Under the pieces are notes generated by a model. It was given only the letters and a program-made list of their open reading frames with translations. It was not told the origin of the DNA and searched no databases. DNA of 64,000 nucleotides from Odiellus spinosus (lineage: Eukaryota; Arthropoda; Arachnida; Opiliones; Phalangiidae): positions 558,001-622,000 of the forward strand of contig OY987234.1 in the NCBI GenBank assembly GCA_963920705.1, given 5' to 3'. Shown here piece after piece: positions 25,347 through 38,535 of this stretch (positions are counted from its first letter, which is position 1; every line of letters begins with the position of its first letter). A program made the translations under genes and the position numbers.

Positions 25347-27552
25347 GTAGATCCACAAATTTCTCGAGTGTAGATCCACAAATTTCCCAAGTGTAGATCC
25401 ACAAATTTCCCAAGTGTAGATCCACAAATTTCCCAAGTGTAGATGCACAAATTTCCCAAGTGTAGATCCACAAATTTCCCAAGTGTAGATCCACAAATTT
25501 CCCAAGTGTAGATCCACAAATTTCCCAAGTGTAGATCACCAAATTTCCCAAATGTAGATCCACAAATTTCCCAAGTGTAAATCCACAAATTTCCCAAATG
25601 TAGATCCACAAATTTCCCAAGTGTAGATCACCAAATTTCCCAAATGTAGATCCACAAATTTCCCAAGTGTAGAACCACAAATTTCCCAAGTGCAGATCCA
25701 TAAATTTCCCAAGTGCAGATCCATAAATTTCCCAAGTGCAGATCCACAAATTTCCCAAGTGTAGATCCACAAATTTCCCAACGGTAGATCCACAAATTTC
25801 CCAAGTGTAGAACCACAAATTTCCCAAGTGCAGATCCACAAATTTCCCAAGTGCAGATCCACAAATTTCCCAAGTGTAGATCCACAAATTTCCCAAGTGT
25901 AGATCCACAAATTTCCCAAATGTAGATCCACAAATTTCCCAAGTGTAGATCCACAAATTTCCCAAGTGCAGATCCACAAATTTCCCAAGTGTAGATCCAC
26001 AAATTTTCCAAGTGTAGATCCACAAATTTCCCAAGTGCAGATCCACAAATTTCCCAAGTGCAGATCCACAAATTTCATAAGTGCAGATCCACAAATTTCC
26101 CAAGTGCAGATCCTCAAATTTCCCAAGTGTAGATCCACAAATTTCAGAAGTATAGATCCACAAATTTCCCAAGTGTAGATCCACAAATTTCCCAAGTGCA
26201 GATCCTCAAATTTCCCAAGTGTAGATCCACAAATTTCCTAAGTGTAGATCCACAAATTTCAGAAGTGTAGATCCACAAATTTCAGAAGTATAAATCCACA
26301 AATATCCCAAGTGTAGATCCACAAATTTCCCAAGTGTAGATCCACAAATTTCTCGAGTGTAGATCCACAAATTTCCCAAGTGTAGATCCACAAATTTCCC
26401 AAGTGTAGATCCACAAATTTCCCAAGTGTAGATCCACAAATTTCCCAAGTGTAGATCCACAAATTTCCCAAGTGTAGATCCACAAATTTCCCAAGTGTAG
26501 ACCCACCAATTTCCCAAGTGTAGATCCACAAATTTCCCAAGTGTAGATCCACAAATTTCCCAAATGTAGATCCACAAATTTCCCAAGTGTAGATCCACAA
26601 ATTTCCCAAATGTAGGTCCACAAATTTCCTAATTGTAGATCCACAAATTTCCCATGTGCAGATCCACAAATTTCCCAAGTGCAGATTCACAAATTTCCCA
26701 AGTGCAGATCCAAAAATTTCCCAAGTGCAGATCCACAAATTTTCCAAGTGCATATCCACAAATTTCCCAAGTGCAGATCCACATATTTCCCAAATGCAGA
26801 TCCACAAATTTCCCAAGTGCAGATCCACAAATTTCCCAAGTGCAGATCCACAAATTTCCCAAGTGCAGATCCACAAATTTCCCAAGTGCAGATCCAAAAA
26901 TTTCCCAAGTGCAGATCCACAAATTTCCCATATGTAGATCCACAAATTTCCCAAGTGTAGATCCACAAATTTCCCAAGTGCAGATCCACAAATTTCCCAA
27001 GTGTAGATCCACAAATTTTCCAAGTGTAGATCCACAAATTTCCCAAGTGCAGATCCACAAATTTCCCAAGTGCAGATCCACAAATTTCCCAAGTGCAGAT
27101 CCACAAATTTCATAAGTGCAGATCCACAAATTTCCCAAGTGCAGATCGTCAAATTTCCCAAGTGTAGATCCACAAATTTCAGAAGTATAGATCCACAAAT
27201 TTCCCAAGTGTAGATCCACAAATTTCCCAAGTGCAGATCCTCAAATTTCCCAAGTGTAGATCCACAAATTTCAGAAGTATAGATCCACAAATATCCCAAG
27301 TGTAGATCCACAAATTTCCCAAGTGTAGATCCACAAATTTCTCGAGTGTAGATCCACAAATTTCCCAAGTGTAGATCCACAAATTTCCCAAGTGTAGATC
27401 CACAAATTTCCCAAGTGTAGATCCACAAATTTCCCAAGTGTAGATCCACAAATTTCCACAGTGTAGATCCACAAATTTCCCAAGTGTAGATCCACAAATT
27501 TCCCAAGTGTAGACCCACCAATTTCCCAAGTGTAGATCCACAAATTTCCCAA

Positions 27553-27574
27553 GTGTAGATCCACAAATTTCCAA
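27553..27574. repeat. 22-bp unit, inherited deletion of one C
   Basis: This unit ends ATTTCCAA instead of ATTTCCCAA. The same unit is at 30956, 34819, 35991, 42108 and 43280. Those copies follow the 3403-, 1172- and 7289-bp offsets exactly, so a single deletion was amplified to six copies. Confidence 0.88.
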
Positions 27575-27719
27575 ATGTAGATCCACAAATTTCCCAAATG
27601 TAGATCCACAAATTTCCCAAATGTAGGTCCACAAATTTCCTAATTGTAGATCCACAAATTTGCCATGTGCAGATCCACAAATTTCCCAACTGCAGATCCA
27701 CAAATTTCCCAAGTGCAGA

Positions 27720-27726
27720 TATAAAA
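27720..27726 (+). other. TATAAAA motif in a variant unit
   Basis: A diverged unit, GTGCAGATATAAAAC, creates TATAAAA. Copies lie at 31123, 34986, 36158, 42275 and 43447. It matches a TATA-box core by sequence only. No initiator, CpG-rich promoter or downstream gene accompanies it, so promoter function is not supported. Its value is as a landmark for the duplications of the middle region. Confidence 0.5.
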
Positions 27727-28474
27727 CTTTCCCAAGTACAGATCCACAAATTTCCCAAGTGCATATCCACAAATTTCCCAAGTGTAGATCCACAAATTTC
27801 CCAAGTGCAGATCCACAAATTTCCCAAGTGCAGATCCACATATTTCCCAAGTGTAGATCCACAAATTTCCCAAGTGCAGATCCACAAATTTCCCAAGGGT
27901 AGATCCAAAAATTTACCAAGTGTAGATCCACAAATTTCCCAAGTGCAGATCCACAATTTTCCCAAGTGCAGATCCACAAAGCTCCCAAGTGCAGATACAC
28001 AAATTTCCCAAGTGTAGATCCACAAATTTCCCAAGTGTAGATCCACAAATTTCCCAACGGTAGATCCACAAATTTCCCAAGTGTAGAACCACAAATTTCC
28101 CAAGTGTAGATCCACAAATTTCCCAAATGTAGATCCACAAATTTCCCAAGTGTAGATCCACAAATTTCCCAAGTGCAGATCCACAAATTTCCCAAGTGTA
28201 GATCCACAAATTTTCCAAGTGTAGATCCACAAATTTCCCAAGTGCAGATCCACAAATTTCCCAAGTGCAGATCCTCAAATTTCCCAAGTGTAGATCCACA
28301 AATTTCAGAAGTATAGATCCACAAATTTCCCAAGTGTAGATCCACAAATTTCCCAAGTGCAGATCCTCAAATTTCCCAAGTGTAGATCCAAAAATTTCCT
28401 AAGTATAGATCCACAAATATCCCAAGTGTAGATCCACAAATTTCCCAAGTGCAGATCCTCAAATTTCCCAACTG

Positions 28475-31400
28475 TAGATCCACAAATTTCATAAGTGCTG
28501 ATCCACAAATTTCCCAAGTGCAGATCCTCAAATTTCCCAAGTGTAGATCCACAAATTTCAGAAGTATAGATCCACAAATTTCCCAAGTGTAGATCCACAA
28601 ATTTCCCAAGTGCAGATCCTCAAATTTCCCAACTGTAGATCCACAAATTTCCTAAGTGTAGATCCACAAATTTCAGAAGTATAGATCCACAAATATCCCA
28701 AGTGTAGATCCACAAATTTCCCAAGTGTAGATCCACAAATTTCTCGAGTGTAGATCCACAAATTTCCCAAGTGTAGATCCACAAATTTCCCAAGTGTAGA
28801 TCCACAAATTTCCCAAGTGTAGATGCACAAATTTCCCAAGTGTAGATCCACAAATTTCCCAAGTGTAGATCCACAAATTTCCCAAGTGTAGATCCACAAA
28901 TTTCCCAAGTGTAGATCACCAAATTTCCCAAATGTAGATCCACAAATTTCCCAAGTGTAAATCCACAAATTTCCCAAATGTAGATCCACAAATTTCCCAA
29001 GTGTAGATCACCAAATTTCCCAAATGTAGATCCACAAATTTCCCAAGTGTAGAACCACAAATTTCCCAAGTGCAGATCCATAAATTTCCCAAGTGCAGAT
29101 CCATAAATTTCCCAAGTGCAGATCCACAAATTTCCCAAGTGTAGATCCACAAATTTCCCAACGGTAGATCCACAAATTTCCCAAGTGTAGAACCACAAAT
29201 TTCCCAAGTGCAGATCCACAAATTTCCCAAGTGCAGATCCACAAATTTCCCAAGTGTAGATCCACAAATTTCCCAAGTGTAGATCCACAAATTTCCCAAA
29301 TGTAGATCCACAAATTTCCCAAGTGTAGATCCACAAATTTCCCAAGTGCAGATCCACAAATTTCCCAAGTGTAGATCCACAAATTTTCCAAGTGTAGATC
29401 CACAAATTTCCCAAGTGCAGATCCACAAATTTCCCAAGTGCAGATCCACAAATTTCATAAGTGCAGATCCACAAATTTCCCAAGTGCAGATCCTCAAATT
29501 TCCCAAGTGTAGATCCACAAATTTCAGAAGTATAGATCCACAAATTTCCCAAGTGTAGATCCACAAATTTCCCAAGTGCAGATCCTCAAATTTCCCAAGT
29601 GTAGATCCACAAATTTCCTAAGTGTAGATCCACAAATTTCAGAAGTGTAGATCCACAAATTTCAGAAGTATAAATCCACAAATATCCCAAGTGTAGATCC
29701 ACAAATTTCCCAAGTGTAGATCCACAAATTTCTCGAGTGTAGATCCACAAATTTCCCAAGTGTAGATCCACAAATTTCCCAAGTGTAGATCCACAAATTT
29801 CCCAAGTGTAGATCCACAAATTTCCCAAGTGTAGATCCACAAATTTCCCAAGTGTAGATCCACAAATTTCCCAAGTGTAGACCCACCAATTTCCCAAGTG
29901 TAGATCCACAAATTTCCCAAGTGTAGATCCACAAATTTCCCAAATGTAGATCCACAAATTTCCCAAGTGTAGATCCACAAATTTCCCAAATGTAGGTCCA
30001 CAAATTTCCTAATTGTAGATCCACAAATTTCCCATGTGCAGATCCACAAATTTCCCAAGTGCAGATTCACAAATTTCCCAAGTGCAGATCCAAAAATTTC
30101 CCAAGTGCAGATCCACAAATTTTCCAAGTGCATATCCACAAATTTCCCAAGTGCAGATCCACATATTTCCCAAATGCAGATCCTCAAATTTCCCAAGTGC
30201 AGATCCACAAATTTCCCAAGTGCAGATCCACAAATTTCCCAAGTGCAGATCCACAAATTTCCCAAGTGCAGATCCAAAAATTTCCCAAGTGCAGATCCAC
30301 AAATTTCCCATATGTAGATCCACAAATTTCCCAAGTGTAGATCCACAAATTTCCCAAGTGCAGATCCACAAATTTCCCAAGTGTAGATCCACAAATTTTC
30401 CAAGTGTAGATCCACAAATTTCCCAAGTGCAGATCCACAAATTTCCCAAGTGCAGATCCACAAATTTCCCAAGTGCAGATCCACAAATTTCCCAAGTGCA
30501 GATCCACAAATTTCATAAGTGCAGATCCACAAATTTCCCAAGTGCAGATCGTCAAATTTCCCAAGTGTAGATCCACAAATTTCAGAAGTATAGATCCACA
30601 AATTTCCCAAGTGTAGATCCACAAATTTCCCAAGTGCAGATCCTCAAATTTCCCAAGTGTAGATCCACAAATTTCAGAAGTATAGATCCACAAATATCCC
30701 AAGTGTAGATCCACAAATTTCCCAAGTGTAGATCCACAAATTTCTCGAGTGTAGATCCACAAATTTCCCAAGTGTAGATCCACAAATTTCCCAAGTGTAG
30801 ATCCACAAATTTCCCAAGTGTAGATCCACAAATTTCCCAAGTGTAGATCCACAAATTTCCACAGTGTAGATCCACAAATTTCCCAAGTGTAGATCCACAA
30901 ATTTCCCAAGTGTAGACCCACCAATTTCCCAAGTGTAGATCCACAAATTTCCCAAGTGTAGATCCACAAATTTCCAAATGTAGATCCACAAATTTCCCAA
31001 ATGTAGATCCACAAATTTCCCAAATGTAGGTCCACAAATTTCCTAATTGTAGATCCACAAATTTGCCATGTGCAGATCCACAAATTTCCCAACTGCAGAT
31101 CCACAAATTTCCCAAGTGCAGATATAAAACTTTCCCAAGTACAGATCCACAAATTTCCCAAGTGCATATCCACAAATTTCCCAAGTGTAGATCCACAAAT
31201 TTCCCAAGTGCAGATCCACAAATTTCCCAAGTGCAGATCCACATATTTCCCAAGTGTAGATCCACAAATTTCCCAAGTGCAGATCCACAAATTTCCCAAG
31301 GGTAGATCCAAAAATTTACCAAGTGTAGATCCACAAATTTCCCAAGTGCAGATCCACAATTTTCCCAAGTGCAGATCCACAAAGCTCCCAAGTGCAGATA

Positions 31401-31854
31401 CACAAATTTCCCAAGTGTAGATCCACAAATTTCCCAAGTGTAGATCCACAAATTTCCCAACGGTAGATCCACAAATTTCCCAAGTGTAGAACCACAAATT
31501 TCCCAAGTGTAGATCCACAAATTTCCCAAATGTAGATCCACAAATTTCCCAAGTGTAGATCCACAAATTTCCCAAGTGCAGATCCACAAATTTCCCAAGT
31601 GTAGATCCACAAATTTTCCAAGTGTAGATCCACAAATTTCCCAAGTGCAGATCCACAAATTTCCCAAGTGCAGATCCTCAAATTTCCCAAGTGTAGATCC
31701 ACAAATTTCAGAAGTATAGATCCACAAATTTCCCAAGTGTAGATCCACAAATTTCCCAAGTGCAGATCCTCAAATTTCCCAAGTGTAGATCCACAAATTT
31801 CCTAAGTATAGATCCACAAATATCCCAAGTGTAGATCCACAAATTTCCCAAGTG
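28475..31854. repeat. 3.4-kb tandem duplication, copy 2
   Basis: This is the copy of 25095-28451. Differences noticed are T30184 against A26804, one extra unit near 30490, and C31794 against A28391. The short stretch 28452-28474 between the copies is ordinary array. Confidence 0.87.
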
Positions 31855-34800
31855 TAGATCCACAAATTTCCCAAGTGTAGATCCACAAATTTCCCAAGTG
31901 TAGATCACCAAATTTCCCTAATGTAGATCCACAAATTTCCCAAGTGTAGATCCACAAATTTCCCAAATGTAGATCCACAAATTTCCCAAGTGTAGACCCA
32001 CAAATTTCCCAAGTGTATATCCACAAATTTTCCAAGTGTAGATCCACAAATTTCCCAAGTGCAGATCCACAATTTTCCCAAGTGCAGATCCACAAAGCTT
32101 CCAAGTGTAGATCCACAAATTTCCCAAATGTAGATCCAAAAATTTCCCAAGTGTAGATCCACAAATTTCCCAAGTGCAGATCCACAAATTTCCCAAGTGT
32201 AGATCCACAAATTTTCCAAGTGTAGATCCACAAATTTCCCAAGTGCAGATCCACAAATTTCCCAAGTGCAAATCCACAAATTTCCCAAGTGCAGATCCAC
32301 AAATTTCATAAGTGCTGATCCACAAATTTCCCAAGTGCAGATCCTCAAATTTCCCAAGTGTAGATCCACAAATTTCAGAAGTATAGATCCACAAATTTCC
32401 CAAGTGTAGATCCACAAATTTCCCAAGTGCAGATCCTCAAATTTCCCAACTGTAGATCCACAAATTTCCTAAGTGTAGATCCACAAATTTCAGAAGTATA
32501 GATCCACAAATATCCCAAGTGTAGATCCACAAATTTCCCAAGTGTAGATCCACAAATTTCTCGAGTGTAGATCCACAAATTTCCCAAGTGTAGATCCACA
32601 AATTTCCCAAGTGTAGATCCACAAATTTCCCAAGTGTAGATGCACAAATTTCCCAAGTGTAGATCTACAAATTTCCCAAGTGTAGATCCACAAATTTCCC
32701 AAGTGTAGATCCACAAATTTCCCAAGTGTAGATCACCAAATTTCCCAAATGTAGATCCACAAATTTCCCAAGTGTAAATCCACAAATTTCCCAAATGTAG
32801 ATCCACAAATTTCCCAAGTGTAGATCACCAAATTTCCCAAATGTAGATCCACAAATTTCCCAAGTGTAGAACCACAAATTTCCCAAGTGCAGATCCATAA
32901 ATTTCCCAAGTGCAGATCCATAAATTTCCCAAGTGCAGATCCACAAATTTCCCAAGTGTAGATCCACAAATTTCCCAACGGTAGATCCACAAATTTCCCA
33001 AGTGTAGAACCACAAATTTCCCAAGTGCAGATCCACAAATTTCCCAAGTGCAGATCCACAAATTTCCCAATTGTAGATCCACAAATTTCCCAAGTGTAGA
33101 TCCACAAATTTCCCAAATGTAGATCCACAAATTTCCCAAGTGTAGATCCACAAATTTCCCAAGTGCAGATCCACAAATTTCCCAAGTGTAGATCCACAAA
33201 TTTTCCAAGTGTAGATCCACAAATTTCCCAAGTGCAGATCCACAAATTTCCCAAGTGCAGATCCACAAATTTCATAAGTGCAGATCCACAAATTTCCCAA
33301 GTGCAGATCCTCAAATTTCCCAAGTGTAGATCCACAAATTTCAGAAGTATAGATCCACAAATTTCCCAAGTGTAGATCCACAAATTTCCCAAGTGCAGAT
33401 CCTCAAATTTCCCAAGTGTAGATCCACAAATTTCAGAAGTATAGATCCACAAATTTCCCAAGTGTAGATCCACAAATTTCCCAAGTGTAGATCCACAAAT
33501 TTCCTAAGTGTAGATCCACAAATTTCAGAAGTGTAGATCCACAAATTTCAGAAGTATAAATCCACAAATATCCCAAGTGTAGATCCACAAATTTCCCAAG
33601 TGTAGATCCACAAATTTCTCGAGTGTAGATCCACAAATTTCCCAAGTGTAGATCCACAAATTTCCCAAGTGTAGATCCACAAATTTCCCAAGTGTAGATC
33701 CACAAATTTCCCAAGTGTAGATCCACAAATTTCCCAAGTGTAGATCCACAAATTTCCCAAGTGTAGACCCACCAATTTCCCAAGTGTAGATCCACAAATT
33801 TCCCAAGTGTAGATCCACAAATTTCCCAAATGTAGATCCACAAATTTCCCAAGTGTAGATCCACAAATTTCCCAAATGTAGGTCCACAAATTTCCTAATT
33901 GTAGATCCACAAATTTCCCATGTGCAGATCCACAAATTTCCCAAGTGCAGATTCACAAATTTCCCAAGTGCAGATCCAAAAATTTCCCAAGTGCAGATCC
34001 ACAAATTTTCCAAGTGCATATCCACAAATTTCCCAAGTGCAGATCCACATATTTCCCAAATGCAGATCCACAAATTTCCCAAGTGCAGATCCACAAATTT
34101 CCCAAGTGCAGATCCACAAATTTCCCAAGTGCAGATCCACAAATTTCCCAAGTGCAGATCCAAAAATTTCCCAAGTGCAGATCCACAAATTTCCCATATG
34201 TAGATCCACAAATTTCCCAAGTGTAGATCCACAAATTTCCCAAGTGCAGATCCACAAATTTCCCAAGTGTAGATCCACAAATTTTCCAAGTGTAGATCCA
34301 CAAATTTCCCAAGTGCAGATCCACAAATTTCCCAAGTGCAGATCCACAAATTTCCCAAGTGCAGATCCACAAATTTCATAAGTGCAGATCCACAAATTTC
34401 CCAAGTGCAGATCGTCAAATTTCCCAAGTGTAGATCCACAAATTTCAGAAGTATAGATCCACAAATTTCCCAAGTGTAGATCCACAAATTTCCCAAGTGC
34501 AGATCCTCAAATTTCCCAAGTGTAGATCCACAAATTTCAGAAGTATAGATCCAAAAATATCCCAAGTGTAGATCCACAAATTTCCCAAGTGTAGATCCAC
34601 AAATTTCTCGAGTGTAGATCCACAAATTTCCCAAGTGTAGATCCACAAATTTCCCAAGTGTAGATCCACAAATTTCCCAAGTGTAGATCCACAAATTTCC
34701 CAAGTGTAGATCCACAAATTTCCACAGTGTAGATCCACAAATTTCCCAAGTGTAGATCCACAAATTTCCCAAGTGTAGACCCACCAATTTCCCAAGTGTA

Positions 34801-37800
34801 GATCCACAAATTTCCCAAGTGTAGATCCACAAATTTCCAAATGTAGATCCACAAATTTCCCAAGTGTAGATCCACAAATTTCCCAAATGTAGGTCCACAA
34901 ATTTCCTAATTGTAGATCCACAAATTTGCCATGTGCAGATCCACAAATTTCCCAACTGCAGATCCACAAATTTCCCAAGTGCAGATATAAAACTTTCCCA
35001 AGTACAGATCCACAAATTTCCCAAGTGCATATCCACAAATTTCCCAAGTGTAGATCCACAAATTTCCCAAGTGCAGATCCACAAATTTCCCAAGTGCAGA
35101 TCCACATATTTCCCAAGTGTAGATCCACAAATTTCCCAAGTGCAGATCCACAAATTTCCCAAGGGTAGATCCAAAAATTTACCAAGTGTAGATCCACAAA
35201 TTTCCCAAGTGCAGATCCACAATTTTCCCAAGTGCAGATCCACAAAGCTCCCAAGTGCAGATACACAAATTTCCCAAGTGTAGATCCACAAATTTCCCAA
35301 GTGTAGATCCACAAATTTCCCAACGGTAGATCCACAAATTTCCCAAGTGTAGAACCACAAATTTCCCAAGTGCAGATCCATAAATTTCCCAAGTGCAGAT
35401 CCACAAATTTCCCAAGTGCAGATCCACAAATTTCCCAAGTGTAGATCCACAAATTTCCCAAGTGTAGATCCACAAATTTCCCAAGTGCAGATCCACAAAT
35501 TTCCCAAGTGCAGATCCACAAATTTCAGAAGTGCAGATCCACAAATTTCATAAGTGCAGATCCACAAATTTCCCAAGTGCAGATCGTCAAATTTCCCAAG
35601 TGTAGATCCACAAATTTCAGAAGTATAGATCCACAAATTTCCCAAGTGTAGATCCACAAATTTCCCAAGTGCAGATCCTCAAATTTCCCAAGTGTAGATC
35701 CACAAATTTCAGAAGTATAGATCCACAAATATCCCAAGTGTAGATCCACAAATTTCCCAAGTGTAGATCCACAAATTTCTCGAGTGTAGATCCACAAATT
35801 TCCCAAGTGTAGATCCACAAATTTCCCAAGTGTAGATCCACAAATTTCCCAAGTGTAGATCCACAAATTTCCCAAGTGTAGATCCACAAATTTCCACAGT
35901 GTAGATCCACAAATTTCCCAAGTGTAGATCCACAAATTTCCCAAGTGTAGACCCACCAATTTCCCAAGTGTAGATCCACAAATTTCCCAAGTGTAGATCC
36001 ACAAATTTCCAAATGTAGATCCACAAATTTCCCAAGTGTAGATCCACAAATTTCCCAAATGTAGGTCCACAAATTTCCTAATTGTAGATCCACAAATTTG
36101 CCATGTGCAGATCCACAAATTTCCCAACTGCAGATCCACAAATTTCCCAAGTGCAGATATAAAACTTTCCCAAGTACAGATCCACAAATTTCCCAAGTGC
36201 ATATCCACAAATTTCCCAAGTGTAGATCCACAAATTTCCCAAGTGCAGATCCACAAATTTCCCAAGTGCAGATCCACATATTTCCCAAGTGTAGATCCAC
36301 AAATTTCCCAAGTGCAGATCCACAAATTTCCCAAGGGTAGATCCAAAAATTTACCAAGTGTAGATCCACAAATTTCCCAAGTGCAGATCCACAATTTTCC
36401 CAAGTGCAGATCCACAAAGCTCCCAAGTGCAGATACACAAATTTCCCAAGTGTAGATCCACAAATTTCCCAAGTGTAGATCCACAAATTTCCCAACGGTA
36501 GATCCACAAATTTCCCAAGTGTAGAACCACAAATTTCCCAAGTGCAGATCCATAAATTTCCCAAGTGCAGATCCACAAATTTCCCAAGTGCAGATCCACA
36601 AATTTCCCAAGTGTAGATCCACAAATTTCCCAAGTGTAGATCCACAAATTTCCCAAATGTAGATCCACAAATTTCCCAAGTGTAGATCCACAAATTTCCC
36701 AAGTGTAGATCCACAAATTTTCCAAGTGTAGATCCACAAATTTCCCAAGTGCAGATCCACAAATTTCCCAAGTGCAGATCCACAAATTTCCCAAGTGCAG
36801 ATCCACAAATTTCATAAGTGCAGATCCACAAATTTCCCAAGTGCAGATCCTCAAATTTCCCAAGTGTAGATCCACAAATTTCAGAAGTATAGATCCACAA
36901 ATTTCCCAAGTGTAGATCCACAAATTTCCCAAGTGCAGATCCTCAAATTTCCCAAGTGTAGATCCACAAATTTCCTAAGTATAGATCCACAAATATCCCA
37001 AGTGTAGATCCACAAATTTCCCAAGTGTAGATCCACAAATTTCTCGAGTGTAGATCCACAAATTTCCCAAGTGTAGATCCACAAATTTCCCAAGTGTAGA
37101 TCCACAAATTTCCCAAGTGTAGATCCACAAATTTCCCAAGTGTAGATCCACAAATTTCCCAAGTGTAGATCCACAAATTTCCCAAGTGTAGATCCACAAA
37201 TTTCCCAAGTGTAGATCACCAAATTTCCCAAATGTAGATCCACAAATTTCCCAAGTGTAGATCCACAAATTTTCCAAGTGTAGATCCACAAATTTCCCAA
37301 GTGCAGATCCACAAATTTCCCAAGTGCAGATCCACAAATTTCCCAAGTGCAGATCCACAAATTTCATAAGTGCAGATCCACAAATTTCCCAAGTGCAGAT
37401 CCTCAAATTTCCCAAGTGTAGATCCACAAATTTCAGAAGTATAGATCCACAAATTTCCCAAGTGTAGATCCACAAATTTCCCAAGTGCAGATCCTCAAAT
37501 TTCCCAAGTGTAGATCCACAAATTTCCTAAGTGTAGATCCACAAATTTCAGAAGTATAGATCCACAAATATCCCAAGTGTAGATCCACAAATTTCCCAAG
37601 TGTAGATCCACAAATTTCCCAAGTGTAGATCCACAAATTTCCCAAGTGTAGATCCACAAATTTCCCAAGTGTAGATCCACAAATTTCCCAAGTGTAGATC
37701 CACAAATTTCCCAAGTGCAGATCCACAAAGCTCCCAAGTGCAGATACACAAATTTCCCAAGTGTAGATCCACAAATTTCCCAAGAGTAGATCCACAAATT

Positions 37801-38535
37801 TCCCAACGGTAGATCCACAAATATCCCAAGTGTAGAACCACAAATTTCCCAAGTGCAGATCCATAAATTTCCCAAGTGCAGATCCACAAATTTCCCAAGT
37901 GCAGATCCACAAATTTCCCAAGTGTAGATCCACAAATTTCCCAAGTGTAGATCCACAAATTTCCCAAATGTAGATCCACAAATTTCCCAAGTGTAGATCC
38001 ACAAATTTCCCAAGTGCAGATCCACAAATTTCCCAAGTGTAGATCCACAAATTTTCCAAGTGTAGATCCACAAATTTCCCAAGTGCAGATCCACAAATTT
38101 CCCAAGTGCAGATCCACAAATTTCCCAAGTGCAGATCCACAAATTTCATAAGTGCAGATCCACAAATTTCCCAAGTGCAGATCCTCAAATTTCCCAAGTG
38201 TAGATCCACAAATTTCAGAAGTATAGATCCACAAATTTCCCAAGTGCAGATCCACAAATTTCCCAAGTGCAGATCCACAAATTTCCCAAGTGCAGATCCA
38301 CAAATTTCATAAGTGCAGATCCACAAATTTCCCAAGTGCAGATCCTCAAATTTCCCAAGTGTAGATCCACAAATTTCAGAAGTATAGATCCACAAATTTC
38401 CCAAGTGTAGATCCACAAATTTCCCAAGTGTAGATCCACAAATTTCCCAAGTGCAGATCCTCAAATTTCCCAAGTGTAGATCCACAAATTTCCTAAGTGT
38501 AGATCCACAAATTTCAGAAGAATAGATCCACAAAT
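31178..38535. repeat. 7.3-kb tandem duplication, copy 1
   Basis: This 7358-bp segment is followed directly by a second copy at 38536-45833. The offset falls from 7358 to 7289 bp after about 33500 (three units, 69 bp, present only here near 33431-33500) and to 7266 bp after about 36770 (one C-type unit extra here). Landmarks in both copies include AAGCTT at 32096 and 39454, and GTATATCC near 32016 and 39374. Its left part overlaps copy 2 of the 3.4-kb duplication. It is the largest duplication in the window. Confidence 0.87.
34380..36723. repeat. 1172-bp tandem duplication (51 units less 1 base)
   Basis: About 34380-35551 repeats as 35552-36723 with an offset of 1172 bp, one base short of 51 units because each copy holds one 22-bp unit (34819-34840 and 35991-36012). 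The TATA-like unit (34986 and 36158), CAACGGTAG and the CCACAGTG unit move together. The whole pair is found again at about 41669-44012, so it predates the 7.3-kb duplication. Confidence 0.85.

Larger units (their letters stand above)
25095..28451. repeat. 3.4-kb tandem duplication, copy 1
   Basis: This block is copied at 28475-31854. The offset is 3380 bp to about 27100 and 3403 bp afterwards, the change being one extra C-type unit in copy 2 near 30490. It contains GATGCAC near 25444, GTAAATCC near 25577, GTATAAATCC near 26287, GCAGATTCAC near 26683, GATCGTC near 27146, CCACAGTG near 27456, the 22-bp unit at 27553-27574 and the GATATAAAAC unit near 27718. Parts of the same family recur at 32.3-35.5 kb and 39.6-42.8 kb. 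Confidence 0.87.
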
